Shown here in pieces: positions 1 through 7,030 of a stretch of 64,000 nt of DNA. The notes beneath the pieces are model-generated. The model saw only the letters and a program-made list of their open reading frames with translations, was not told the DNA's origin and did no database searches. Made by a program: the position numbers and the translations under genes. The DNA comes from Chloroflexota bacterium (GTDB lineage Bacteria > Chloroflexota > Anaerolineae > UBA1429). Numbering within the stretch: position 1 is the stretch's first letter; each line of letters begins with the position of its first letter. The DNA lies in contig JAAYDC010000029.1 of the NCBI GenBank assembly GCA_012729455.1, positions 62,001 to 126,000 on the forward strand. The letters are read 5' to 3'.

Positions 1-263
1 ACAGCATCCTCCCATTCGGCCAGCAACGGTTCAAGATCAAGGAGCCACTGCTGGGTAGCCGTCTTGCAGTCTGGTGTGGGAGTTGCATCGGGGACCATGG
101 CGGTCAGGGTAGCCTGCACGGCCGCATCGATCTGGGGCTGATTGGCAGTCAAGGTAGCCTGTACGGCTGCATCGACCTGAGGCTGAATGATAGCGGTGCA
201 GCCAGTGGCAATCATAGCCAACACGAGTAGCACCGAGACTACAAAGCTAAGTCGCTTATACAC
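1..263 (-). CDS. Partial lipoprotein with tandem QATLTA repeat (3' end beyond window)
   Basis: The gene reads from a GTG at 263 off the left edge, giving about 87 residues. The start is chosen because AGGAGAG lies six bases upstream of the GTG. The N-terminus is a typical lipoprotein signal: positive residues (YKR), a hydrophobic run, then the lipobox-like ATGC with Cys at residue 22. After the Cys come two near-identical units, DAAVQATLTA, about 13 residues apart, then a Pro/Thr-rich linker containing two cysteines or fewer. It should be a surface-anchored protein. Repeats of this AATQTA style are common in Chloroflexota lipoproteins (family knowledge). No function can be assigned. Confidence 0.7.
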   Translation of the reverse strand, partial: MYKRLSFVVSVLLVLAMIATGCTAIIQPQVDAAVQATLTANQPQIDAAVQATLTAMVPDATPTPDCKTATQQWLLDLEPLLAEWEDA

Positions 264-762
264 AGACGGCTCTCCTACCCATTATGTACACGTATTATAC
301 GCATAACCCCTGCCAAACACTATCCCCTTGTTGGCTTGTGGGGCCATTCCGTGTTGCGTTTATAACCTTTTTTCTAGCCTGCCGAAGGCTCACTGAATAG
401 ATTGCATAAACTCCGTGTCAACTTACGCCTAATGTATGCGACTTTCCAAGGTCTCGTACAGGTTCTGTACCATCATAATCAACATATAGCAGAAAGCCAA
501 GTATTGTGTTTATTTTATGCTAAATCTATTAACAACCATATATCATCTTGCTATTTTACATCTAGCGTACTGATGCCTCCTGGGCTGCATGATAACCACC
601 AGCGCCGGGCTGACAAGTTGCCGCGCGGCGTCTGCGGCGGTATCATCAGGGGAGTCAACACAGCGGAGTCAGAATGCACTTTCAGCGCGACGTGTCTGCG
701 GGCGTTTATCCCCGTCTTCAACCAACAGGGTCAGCTGCCCGGCTGCGCCATCGGCGGCGGCT
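264..762. other. AT-richer intergenic region
   Basis: About 500 bases without a convincing gene. The part from 400 to 570 is clearly more AT-rich than its surroundings and has no ORF with a ribosome binding site. Reading frames that run from here into mug lack coding character. Apart from the -10 box for the left lipoprotein I see no RNA gene, repeat or clear terminator. Confidence 0.5.
294..299 (-). promoter_or_regulatory. -10 box of the lipoprotein gene
   Basis: On the minus strand the sequence reads GCGTATAATAC, a perfect TATAAT about 30 nt upstream of the GTG at 263. No convincing -35 hexamer lies 16-18 nt further upstream, so it is either a weak or an activator-dependent promoter. Confidence 0.4.
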
Positions 763-1314
763 ATGAAGCGCCCCACGCGCGAGGAGCTGGAGGCGGCCGT
801 CACCCGCACGATCCCCGATCTGATCGCCCCCGACCTGCAGCTTTTGCTGGTGGGCATCAACCCCGGGCTCTATTCGGCCGCCATCGGGCACCACTTTGGG
901 CGCCCGGGCAACCGCTTTTGGCCGGCGCTGTACGCTTCCGGCCTGACCCCCAGACTGCTCTCGCCCTATGAAGAGCACGAGCTGCTGGGGCTGGGGATCG
1001 GGATCGTCTCGCTGGTCGACCGCGCATCACGCGCCGCATCCGACCTGACGCGCGAGGAGCTGATCGCCGGCGCTGAGGCGCTCGAGGTCAAGGTGCGCCG
1101 GTATCGGCCCAAATGGGTGGCGATCCTCACCATCGGCCTCTACCGGCAGGCCTTTCGGCGGCCCAAGGCGGTCATCGGCCGCCAGCCGGAGGATCTCGGC
1201 GGCGCGCGCCTGTGGGTGCTGCCGCATCCCAGCGGGCTGAACGCCCACTTTACCCCGGCGATGCTGGCCGCCAGCTATGCCGAGCTGCGCCGGGCGATGC
1301 AGGACGAGGAGTAA
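763..1314 (+). CDS. mug: G/U mismatch-specific DNA glycosylase (Mug/TDG family)
   Basis: Removes uracil (and related lesions) from G:U mismatches in double-stranded DNA. The 183-residue protein matches the Mug family (about 170 aa) along its whole length. Motif 1, GINPGLYS, is at residues 31-38 with the catalytic Asn at 33; the conserved NRFW follows; motif 2 is LPHPSG at 153-158, where the second residue is His rather than the Asn of E. coli Mug. The frame is open upstream to 589, but the conserved region begins just after the ATG at 763, and the upstream residues look non-coding. The ribosome site (GGCGG) is weak. The gene converges on the glycosidase gene and shares a terminator with it. 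Confidence 0.9.
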   Translation: MKRPTREELEAAVTRTIPDLIAPDLQLLLVGINPGLYSAAIGHHFGRPGNRFWPALYASGLTPRLLSPYEEHELLGLGIGIVSLVDRASRAASDLTREELIAGAEALEVKVRRYRPKWVAILTIGLYRQAFRRPKAVIGRQPEDLGGARLWVLPHPSGLNAHFTPAMLAASYAELRRAMQDEE

Positions 1315-1319
1315 AAAAA

Positions 1320-1346
1320 CGGGGAGGATGCTGAGCACCCTCCCCG
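1320..1346. terminator. Bidirectional terminator between mug and the glycosidase gene
   Basis: Stem CGGGGAGG (1320-1327) pairs with CCTCCCCG (1339-1346). It is flanked by an A-run on the left (1313-1319) and by a T-rich stretch on the right (1349-1355), so it has a U-tract in both directions. It lies in the 39-base gap between two convergent genes. Confidence 0.8.
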
Positions 1347-1353
1347 AATTGTT

Positions 1354-4218
1354 TTAGCGTTCCTGCCAGACGATCAGCGGCACGCCCTGCAGCTCCTTGG
1401 GGATGTGCAGGGTGGTTTCGCCGTCCTTGACCGTCACGTTCGCCTTTTGCGGCTCGCCGCGGCCGTTAAAGAACGGGTCAGCCGCCCACTGCAGATCCTC
1501 GGGCATCCGGCAGGGCAGGTGCAGGTCAAACACCGCCGTCTCCTGACGCGGTCTTACATACACCAGCCACGCCTGGGTCACGCCCGGCTCGAGGTGTTCC
1601 GCATCGAGCACGGTGTAGGTGACGTCGGCCGGGGCGTCGGAAAGTTTGTAGCAGCGCCCGTCGACTTTGATGCCGGTGGTGTTATCGCCCGCAAAAGCCA
1701 CCAGGCTGCCAGCAATGGTGCGGAAGGTGACCACGCGGTCGCCCTGATAGCTCACCTGGTAGGGGCCTACCTTTTCGTCGCACAGATCCAGGCACACCGG
1801 CGGCAGGTCGGGGCTTTCGTAGGGCTTGTCTTCCTTGCGGAAAAAGCCGCCCGTCCAGGCCTCGCGGATGCCGCGGTAGTGATGGGTGATCGCCACCGCC
1901 CCGTTGGGCGATTCGGCCACCAGATAATCCGAGTTGTTGGCCTTCCATTCGGGCCAGCCGATGCCCGCCGGCTGGTATGCCCCGAGGGCTTCCAGCAGGC
2001 GGTAGAGCGTGCGCGGCGCATCCTCGCCCTCGATAGAGCCGGACTGGTCGTCGCGCGGGCGCGCCCCCAGATAGACGCTGCTCCCCTTGCGCACGCCGAT
2101 CACATGCGAGCCCTCGGCGAGCTGGACCCGCGCGATCACTTCGCTGCCCTCGGCGGGCTTCACGGGGTAGAGCGCATCCGGCAGCATACCCGTCAGCAGC
2201 TTGTACGAGGGGATCTCTTTCAGCGAGCCCTCAAAGTTCACCTCGGCGTCCGCCTCGCGGATGCCGTTCCAGATCGGCCAGGACTGTGTGATGCCAAAGA
2301 TCGCTGCCCAGTCGTCCCTGGCACAGGCGCCGTCCTCGGCATAGACAGCCGTGCCGGGGCCGGTCCACAGCAATCTGCCGCCGCGCTCTGCAAAGGTCGC
2401 CAGCGCCTTGAGCGTCTTTTTAGGCAGGATGGGCGCATACAGCACCACCACGGTATCATAGGTACAGCCGCGCACTTCCAGACGGCCATCAGCCTTGACC
2501 TGACCCCACTCGGCCAGCTTTTCGGCCGTCAGCCAGTCGCAATAGCCGTACTGGACCATCCAGCTGCCGAAACGCTCTTCGACATAGTTGAGCTCGAGCG
2601 GATAGATCGCCAGCACGTTGGTCTTACGGTGCTGGTAGCCCTGCACCCAGGCAGCGTGGTCGGCGGCGTTGGATTCGCCGCGCAGTCGGCCGTTGATGCC
2701 CCAAGCGGCCGAGGCATCCAGAACCCGCTGGGCGACTTCTTTGGGCGAACCCCAGTGGCCGTAATAGCCATAGGGCACGTCGTTGTACGAGCCCCACGCC
2801 AGCGCCAATGCAGCACCATAATAGTTGCGGTCGAGATACCCGCCCTCGGGATGGTCGGTGCCCATGCCGGTGAGAAAATCGCCCCAGCGGAAATAATCAT
2901 AGCAGGCTGAGACGTTCTCGCGGATCGAACTGGACCAGTCATAGGCGGGGGTATAGTCGTAGCGGCTGCGCGGTGCGCTCTCGGGCGCCCAGGCAGCGTT
3001 GGTGTGGTCGCAGGTGGGCGCTTCCTGCCAGGTGGCATGGGCACGCGTCCAGATGCGGTCGTGGCCAAAGATCTCTTCGCCATAGGCCTTGGCCTCATTG
3101 AACATGTCGACAACATGGTCGATAAGGATGCGGTAATAGTCGCGCCGGAACTTCCATACGGCATAGACATCGGCCTCGCTCTTGCCCCACACATGCTGAG
3201 CCGGTTCGGGCTCGGTGCCGACAGGCTGCAGGTCGCGATGCTGGGCATAGGCGAAATAGACAAGCCAGCGGTCGAAATCCTTGTATTGGGCGCCGAATTT
3301 ATCCGCAAACACGGCCTCAAAGGAGGGCGTCATGTGGCGGGTGGTGATCTCGGTCACGCCAAAGTGGTTGTCAAGGTCCCAGTCGAACTGGATGTGCATC
3401 TCGTCGGAATAAAAGCTGTCGTAGCGGATGCCGGCAGCCTTGTGGTCGTCCAGCATCTTTTTGACCCACGGCAGCGCATCGGGATGGAAATAGTCGATCT
3501 CTTCCGTCTCGTAGCGCAGCACCACCAGCACCCGCGAGCGTCCGCCGGCCTTGGCGGTGCGGCCGTGCACCACGCCATCGGCATAGCCGAATCCGGCGCT
3601 GGTGACGGTGTTGGTGGATTCATCGATCGTCAACTCGGCCGACTCGCTGATTTCGAGCAGGTTGGCGGGGTCCACATAGTAATAGTGCGAATCGCCCAGC
3701 CTTTCTTCGTCAAAGGCAAACACCCGCACACCTTTCAGGTGTAAAAAGTTGGGACCCTTGTTGTGAAACCATCTGCGCTGTACCCTGACGGGCACGTTAA
3801 AGGAGCCGTCCGGGGCGAGGGCGCCCTCCTGGAACTGACGCGAGCCGGCGCCGCGCCCCTTTTCGCGATAGTAGGCCGGGCCGAGGTCAAGCGGCGAGAG
3901 CACGCTGGCGCCAAAGCCCACGCCCGCCTCGCGCGCCACGTCATGCAGCGCTTTGAAAGCCCGCACACATTCGGGGCTGGTGGGGAAATACTCGCGCACC
4001 TCCCCGCCAAAGAAAAAGTCATAGGCAATGTTGATCAGCGCGCCATCGTTGCCGCGCAGGCGCTCGACCAAATCCCCCATGCGGCCATCGAATGCGCGCA
4101 CCTGCGCGAGCGGGTCTGACCCGAGTACCCGCATCTCCTCGTCGGAGGTGATGATCATACCGCTCTGCGGTTTGAGCAGCCGCTGTACTTCTGTAAGCTT
4201 GAATACCTGTCGTGACAT
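1354..4218 (-). CDS. Putative glycoside hydrolase, cytoplasmic, with glutamine-amidotransferase-like C-terminal region
   Basis: A 954-residue protein without signal peptide or membrane segment. I do not recognise the exact family. The middle part looks like a (beta/alpha)8 glycosidase: aromatic-rich strands, YDSFYSDEMH near residue 270 with an acidic pair after the strand, then TEITTRHMTPSFE. Around residue 620 the stretch VVVLYAPILPKK followed by LLWTGPG resembles the trimerisation/amidotransferase-like domain of GH42-type beta-galactosidases. The C-terminal 250 residues look like beta-sandwich domains. The start ATG follows AAGGAGGATC directly. It is transcribed alone and diverges from the M20 peptidase gene. 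A role in intracellular oligosaccharide breakdown is inference. Confidence 0.6.
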   Translation of the reverse strand: MSRQVFKLTEVQRLLKPQSGMIITSDEEMRVLGSDPLAQVRAFDGRMGDLVERLRGNDGALINIAYDFFFGGEVREYFPTSPECVRAFKALHDVAREAGVGFGASVLSPLDLGPAYYREKGRGAGSRQFQEGALAPDGSFNVPVRVQRRWFHNKGPNFLHLKGVRVFAFDEERLGDSHYYYVDPANLLEISESAELTIDESTNTVTSAGFGYADGVVHGRTAKAGGRSRVLVVLRYETEEIDYFHPDALPWVKKMLDDHKAAGIRYDSFYSDEMHIQFDWDLDNHFGVTEITTRHMTPSFEAVFADKFGAQYKDFDRWLVYFAYAQHRDLQPVGTEPEPAQHVWGKSEADVYAVWKFRRDYYRILIDHVVDMFNEAKAYGEEIFGHDRIWTRAHATWQEAPTCDHTNAAWAPESAPRSRYDYTPAYDWSSSIRENVSACYDYFRWGDFLTGMGTDHPEGGYLDRNYYGAALALAWGSYNDVPYGYYGHWGSPKEVAQRVLDASAAWGINGRLRGESNAADHAAWVQGYQHRKTNVLAIYPLELNYVEERFGSWMVQYGYCDWLTAEKLAEWGQVKADGRLEVRGCTYDTVVVLYAPILPKKTLKALATFAERGGRLLWTGPGTAVYAEDGACARDDWAAIFGITQSWPIWNGIREADAEVNFEGSLKEIPSYKLLTGMLPDALYPVKPAEGSEVIARVQLAEGSHVIGVRKGSSVYLGARPRDDQSGSIEGEDAPRTLYRLLEALGAYQPAGIGWPEWKANNSDYLVAESPNGAVAITHHYRGIREAWTGGFFRKEDKPYESPDLPPVCLDLCDEKVGPYQVSYQGDRVVTFRTIAGSLVAFAGDNTTGIKVDGRCYKLSDAPADVTYTVLDAEHLEPGVTQAWLVYVRPRQETAVFDLHLPCRMPEDLQWAADPFFNGRGEPQKANVTVKDGETTLHIPKELQGVPLIVWQER

Positions 4219-4262
4219 GATCCTCCTTGTTTACCAGTCAACGTGAAAAACTGAACAATGCC

Positions 4263-4291
4263 AGTATACCCGCTGCTGTAACTCATAGCAA
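4263..4291 (-). promoter_or_regulatory. Promoter of the putative glycosidase gene
   Basis: Minus strand TTGCTA (4286-4291), spacer of 17, TATACT (4263-4268), about 45 nt upstream of the start codon. It is arranged back to back with a promoter for the M20 peptidase gene. Confidence 0.6.
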
Positions 4292-4303
4292 GTACCCTTC
4301 AGC

Positions 4304-4332
4304 TTGCCCGAAGCGCCGCTTTCTGCTACAAA
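4304..4332 (+). promoter_or_regulatory. Possible promoter of the M20 peptidase gene
   Basis: TTGCCC (4304-4309), spacer of 17, TACAAA (4327-4332), about 27 nt upstream of the ATG at 4359. Its position downstream of the alternative start at 4227 supports the later start. Confidence 0.4.
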
Positions 4333-4358
4333 AATGCCAATCTGATGCGGAGGAGACC

Positions 4359-5549
4359 ATGAAGGATAGCCTGCGCACGTGCGCGCATGAACATGCCGAG
4401 TACCTGACCAGGCTGTGCCAGGAGATGATCCGGCTGCCCTCGCTTTCGGGCAGCGAAACTGCCATGGCGGCTCTGGTGGAGCGCGCCATGCGCGAGCTGG
4501 ATTACGATGTGGTGGAGGCGGACGAGGTCGGCAATGTAGTCGGCACGCTCTACCCCGGCGAGCGCCCGGCCCTGATGCTGACCGCACATATGGATGTGGT
4601 CGACCCCGGCGCGCACGAGGCCTGGCGCCATGGCCCCTGGTCGGGGGTGCTCGAGGAGGGTTGCCTGTGGGGGCGCGGTGCTGTCGACGATAAGGCCAGC
4701 CTGGCGGCCATGATCGTGGGGGGAGCATTGGTCAAGCGCGCCGGCATCGATCCGGGGCGGCCCATTGTAGTGGTGGCGGCCGCCGGCGAAGAGGTGGGCG
4801 GGTACGGCGCGCGCCACCTGGTGACCTGGCTGCGGCCGGGCCTTGCGATCATCGGCGAGCCCTCTGCCAACCAGCTGCGGCGCGGACATCGCGGCAAGTT
4901 CGAGATCGTGGTGCGCTTTTACGGGCGCTCGGCGCACGCCTCTGCCCCGCAGGCCGGAATTAACCCCAACTATGCCATGGCACGCTTTCTGCTCGCGCTG
5001 CGCGAGCTGCCGCTGCGGCGCGACGCCGTCTATGGCGGAACCAGCGTGGCGCCCACGCTCGTTTATGTCGACCAGACCGCCAGCAACGTGATCCCGTCCC
5101 TAACCACCGTGCACCTGGATTGGCGCAACGCCCCCGGCGAGACGCTGGAGCAAGCCCTGGCTCAGGTGCGTACCGTGGCCGAGGCAGCCGCCGCAGAGGG
5201 CGTACGTGCTGAGGTGCTGGTGCCCTCCCATATCGAGACCAGCTATACGGGCGCTCAGCGCGAGCTGGATGCCAGCTTTGGCTCGGTGAATACCCCCGCG
5301 GATGACCCCAGGCTCGTGCAGGCTCAGCAACTGCTCGCGGATGCCCTCGGGCGGCCCTTTGAGGCCGGTGTGTGGGGCTTTTGCACGGATGGCGGGCATC
5401 TCGAGCGTCACGGCATCCCATGTATTGGGATCGGCCCGGGCAGCGAACGCATGGCGCATGTGCTGGATGAGCGCGTTGCGGTTGCAGAGCTGCAGGAGGC
5501 CATGCTCATCTATGCGGTGCTCGCAGCGGGGTTGCAAGTCGAGCTGTAA
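4359..5549 (+). CDS. M20 family metallopeptidase (ArgE/DapE/YgeY type)
   Basis: A 396-residue zinc amidohydrolase that cleaves an amide bond of a small peptide or N-acyl amino acid. Seen: AHMDVVDP with metal His77 and catalytic Asp79; GRGAVDDK with metal Asp110; AAGEE with Glu144/Glu145; GEPS with Glu167; and a C-terminal DGGH...GPG segment preceding the last metal His. The dimerisation domain includes GRSAHASAP. The ATG at 4359 follows GGAGGAGACC and starts the conserved helix; the frame is open 132 bases further upstream but that part lies over the likely promoter. The pattern is close to the YgeY/selenium-metabolism hydrolase subgroup, but no selenium gene is nearby, so the substrate is unknown. 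Confidence 0.85.
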   Translation: MKDSLRTCAHEHAEYLTRLCQEMIRLPSLSGSETAMAALVERAMRELDYDVVEADEVGNVVGTLYPGERPALMLTAHMDVVDPGAHEAWRHGPWSGVLEEGCLWGRGAVDDKASLAAMIVGGALVKRAGIDPGRPIVVVAAAGEEVGGYGARHLVTWLRPGLAIIGEPSANQLRRGHRGKFEIVVRFYGRSAHASAPQAGINPNYAMARFLLALRELPLRRDAVYGGTSVAPTLVYVDQTASNVIPSLTTVHLDWRNAPGETLEQALAQVRTVAEAAAAEGVRAEVLVPSHIETSYTGAQRELDASFGSVNTPADDPRLVQAQQLLADALGRPFEAGVWGFCTDGGHLERHGIPCIGIGPGSERMAHVLDERVAVAELQEAMLIYAVLAAGLQVEL

Positions 5550-5609
5550 ATCCCAGCCAGATGCGGGCCTTTATCGCAGCACCTGCCAGTATGGTACCAG
5601 TATTATAAA

Positions 5610-5634
5610 ACAGCCAGGCGAATCGCCTGGCTGT
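5610..5634. terminator. Bidirectional terminator
   Basis: Perfect 11-bp stem ACAGCCAGGCG / CGCCTGGCTGT with a three-base loop, between the convergent M20 and dUTPase-like genes. On the minus strand it is followed by TTTTATAATA, a good U-rich tail; on the plus strand by AATTGT, which is weaker. Confidence 0.75.
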
Positions 5635-5639
5635 AATTG

Positions 5640-6059
5640 TCAGATCGTCCCCGTTGAGCCAAAGCCGGCCTTGGCGGCGGGCAGCCCTGGCGGCGCCGAC
5701 GCGAGCTGCCGGAAAGCCCGGCGGTCGACGCCGAGGGCCCACATCTGGGCGATGCGCTGGCCATTGCGGATCAGCCTGGGCCAGGGGCAATAGATCAGCA
5801 CGTGCAGCTCGTTGCCGTTGAACTCGGATTCCACCAGCCCATCGTGCACGATAATCCCGCGCATAAAGCTGGAGGAGCGCCCCGTCACACGCACGACCTG
5901 CTCGGGCGGCAGTGCCAGCGCCACTCCGCAGGGGATGCGCGCCGTGCCCCACACCAGCCGTTTGCCCCTGCCGGGCAGGCGCGCTTTCAGATCCAGCGCG
6001 GCGCCGGCATGGCGCTCGGGGGCCTGGGCGTCCTCCCCCACCAGCCAATAGTCGATCAC
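5640..6059 (-). CDS. dUTPase/dCTP-deaminase-fold protein
   Basis: A 139-residue protein of the trimeric dUTPase/Dcd superfamily. Seen: GRSSSF at 60-65 (motif II), HDGLVESEFNG at 72-82 (motif III with the conserved acid and Gly), NGQRIAQM at 99-106 (motif IV), and a C-terminal FGSTG at 133-137 (motif V, the Gly-rich flap over the nucleotide). It should hydrolyse dUTP to dUMP and pyrophosphate. The start GTG at 6059 overlaps the TGA stop of the upstream SPFH gene as GTGA, so the two are translationally coupled. The open frame continues upstream inside that gene but is a shadow. Motif III lacks the usual catalytic Asp-Tyr pair exactly, so substrate preference is uncertain. Confidence 0.8.
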   Translation of the reverse strand: MIDYWLVGEDAQAPERHAGAALDLKARLPGRGKRLVWGTARIPCGVALALPPEQVVRVTGRSSSFMRGIIVHDGLVESEFNGNELHVLIYCPWPRLIRNGQRIAQMWALGVDRRAFRQLASAPPGLPAAKAGFGSTGTI

Positions 6060-6925
6060 GGTACTATGCCTTCGGTGTTGAGCATGATGTCCTGGCCGGA
6101 GGGCAGGAGCACCGTCGAGATAGTGGGCGAGAGGCGCACCGCCCACTCGTAACGGATCAGGTCGGGGTTGTTGCGCAGCTGCTGCGCAATGAGCGCCAGA
6201 GCGGCAGCCTCGGCCTCGGCCTCGATGCGGCGCGACTCGGCGCGTCCTTCGGCCCTCTTGATGGCGGCCTGACGCTCACCGTCGGCGCGCGCCACGGCGA
6301 TCTCGACATCCTTCTGGGCGGCCTGCAGCTCGTACTGCTTTTGCAGCGCTTCCTGCTCGGCCACCTGCTTGCGCTCGATGGCGGCATCAAACTCGGCCGA
6401 GAAGGTCACATCGGCCAGTGAAAAGTCGTCCACCACGATGTAATTATCGGCCAGGCGCTCTTCGAGGGTCTGGCGGATCAGCTCGCGCAGCTCGGTGCGC
6501 TTGCGCAGGATGTCCTCGACCTTGTACTTGGCCGTGGCGGCCTTGATCGCCTCAGCCATGGCGGGGGCGATGATGATCTGCTCATAGTTGAGCCCCACTG
6601 ACTGATACAGCACGTTGACCTTTTCGGGGTCGAGGTGATAGTTGAGCACGCCCACTACCGTCATCACCTGCAGATCGCTCGAGGCGGCTTCGGCCGAACT
6701 GGACAGCATTTTCACACGCACGTCCATCGGCACCACGCGCCGTACCATCGGCGGGACCACCAGATGAAAGCCTTCGTTGAGCACGGTATCCTCGGTGCGC
6801 CCGAGATTGACGACCACCCCGCGATGCCCGGGCTGCACGATGGCATAGCTGGTGAGCACAATCACCAACAGCACCACCACCACAATGCCGATTATGATCC
6901 ACCTGCCAAAGTTGATGCGTTTCAT
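6056..6925 (-). CDS. SPFH/prohibitin-family membrane protein
   Basis: A 289-residue protein with one N-terminal transmembrane segment (about residues 10-29, very Val/Ile-rich), a band 7/SPFH domain (about 30-180, starting IVQPGHRGVVV) and an Ala/Glu-rich coiled coil (about 180-245, e.g. RAEGRAESRRIEAEAEAAA). Prohibitin-like proteins form ring assemblies in membranes and act as scaffolds, often for FtsH-type proteases. The start ATG follows AAGGAGGAGC. It is coupled to the dUTPase-like gene by a GTGA overlap, which is an odd functional pair; the overlap is probably just operon compaction. Confidence 0.88.
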   Translation of the reverse strand: MKRINFGRWIIIGIVVVVLLVIVLTSYAIVQPGHRGVVVNLGRTEDTVLNEGFHLVVPPMVRRVVPMDVRVKMLSSSAEAASSDLQVMTVVGVLNYHLDPEKVNVLYQSVGLNYEQIIIAPAMAEAIKAATAKYKVEDILRKRTELRELIRQTLEERLADNYIVVDDFSLADVTFSAEFDAAIERKQVAEQEALQKQYELQAAQKDVEIAVARADGERQAAIKRAEGRAESRRIEAEAEAAALALIAQQLRNNPDLIRYEWAVRLSPTISTVLLPSGQDIMLNTEGIVP

Positions 6926-6941
6926 TGCTCCTCCTTAGTAA

Positions 6942-6972
6942 GCTGGCGCCACCCGGGTCGGGCAGCGCCAGC
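6942..6972. other. Stem-loop upstream of the SPFH gene
   Basis: GCTGGCGC (6942-6949) pairs with GCGCCAGC (6965-6972) around a 15-base loop, in the 105-base gap between the LysM gene and the SPFH gene. There is no U-tract, so it may be a weak terminator, a processing site or a leader structure. Confidence 0.4.
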
Positions 6973-7030
6973 GCTGTGACTGCATATCATACGTTGCCGT
7001 ACGCGGCGAGTTGCTGCCGCGTGCGGTTGT

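Noticed and set aside
1405-2910. Long open frame on the plus strand (501 codons) opposite the glycosidase gene
   Set aside because: Its translation is low-complexity Arg/Ala/Gly/His-rich with no family pattern and no ribosome site; it is a GC-bias shadow.
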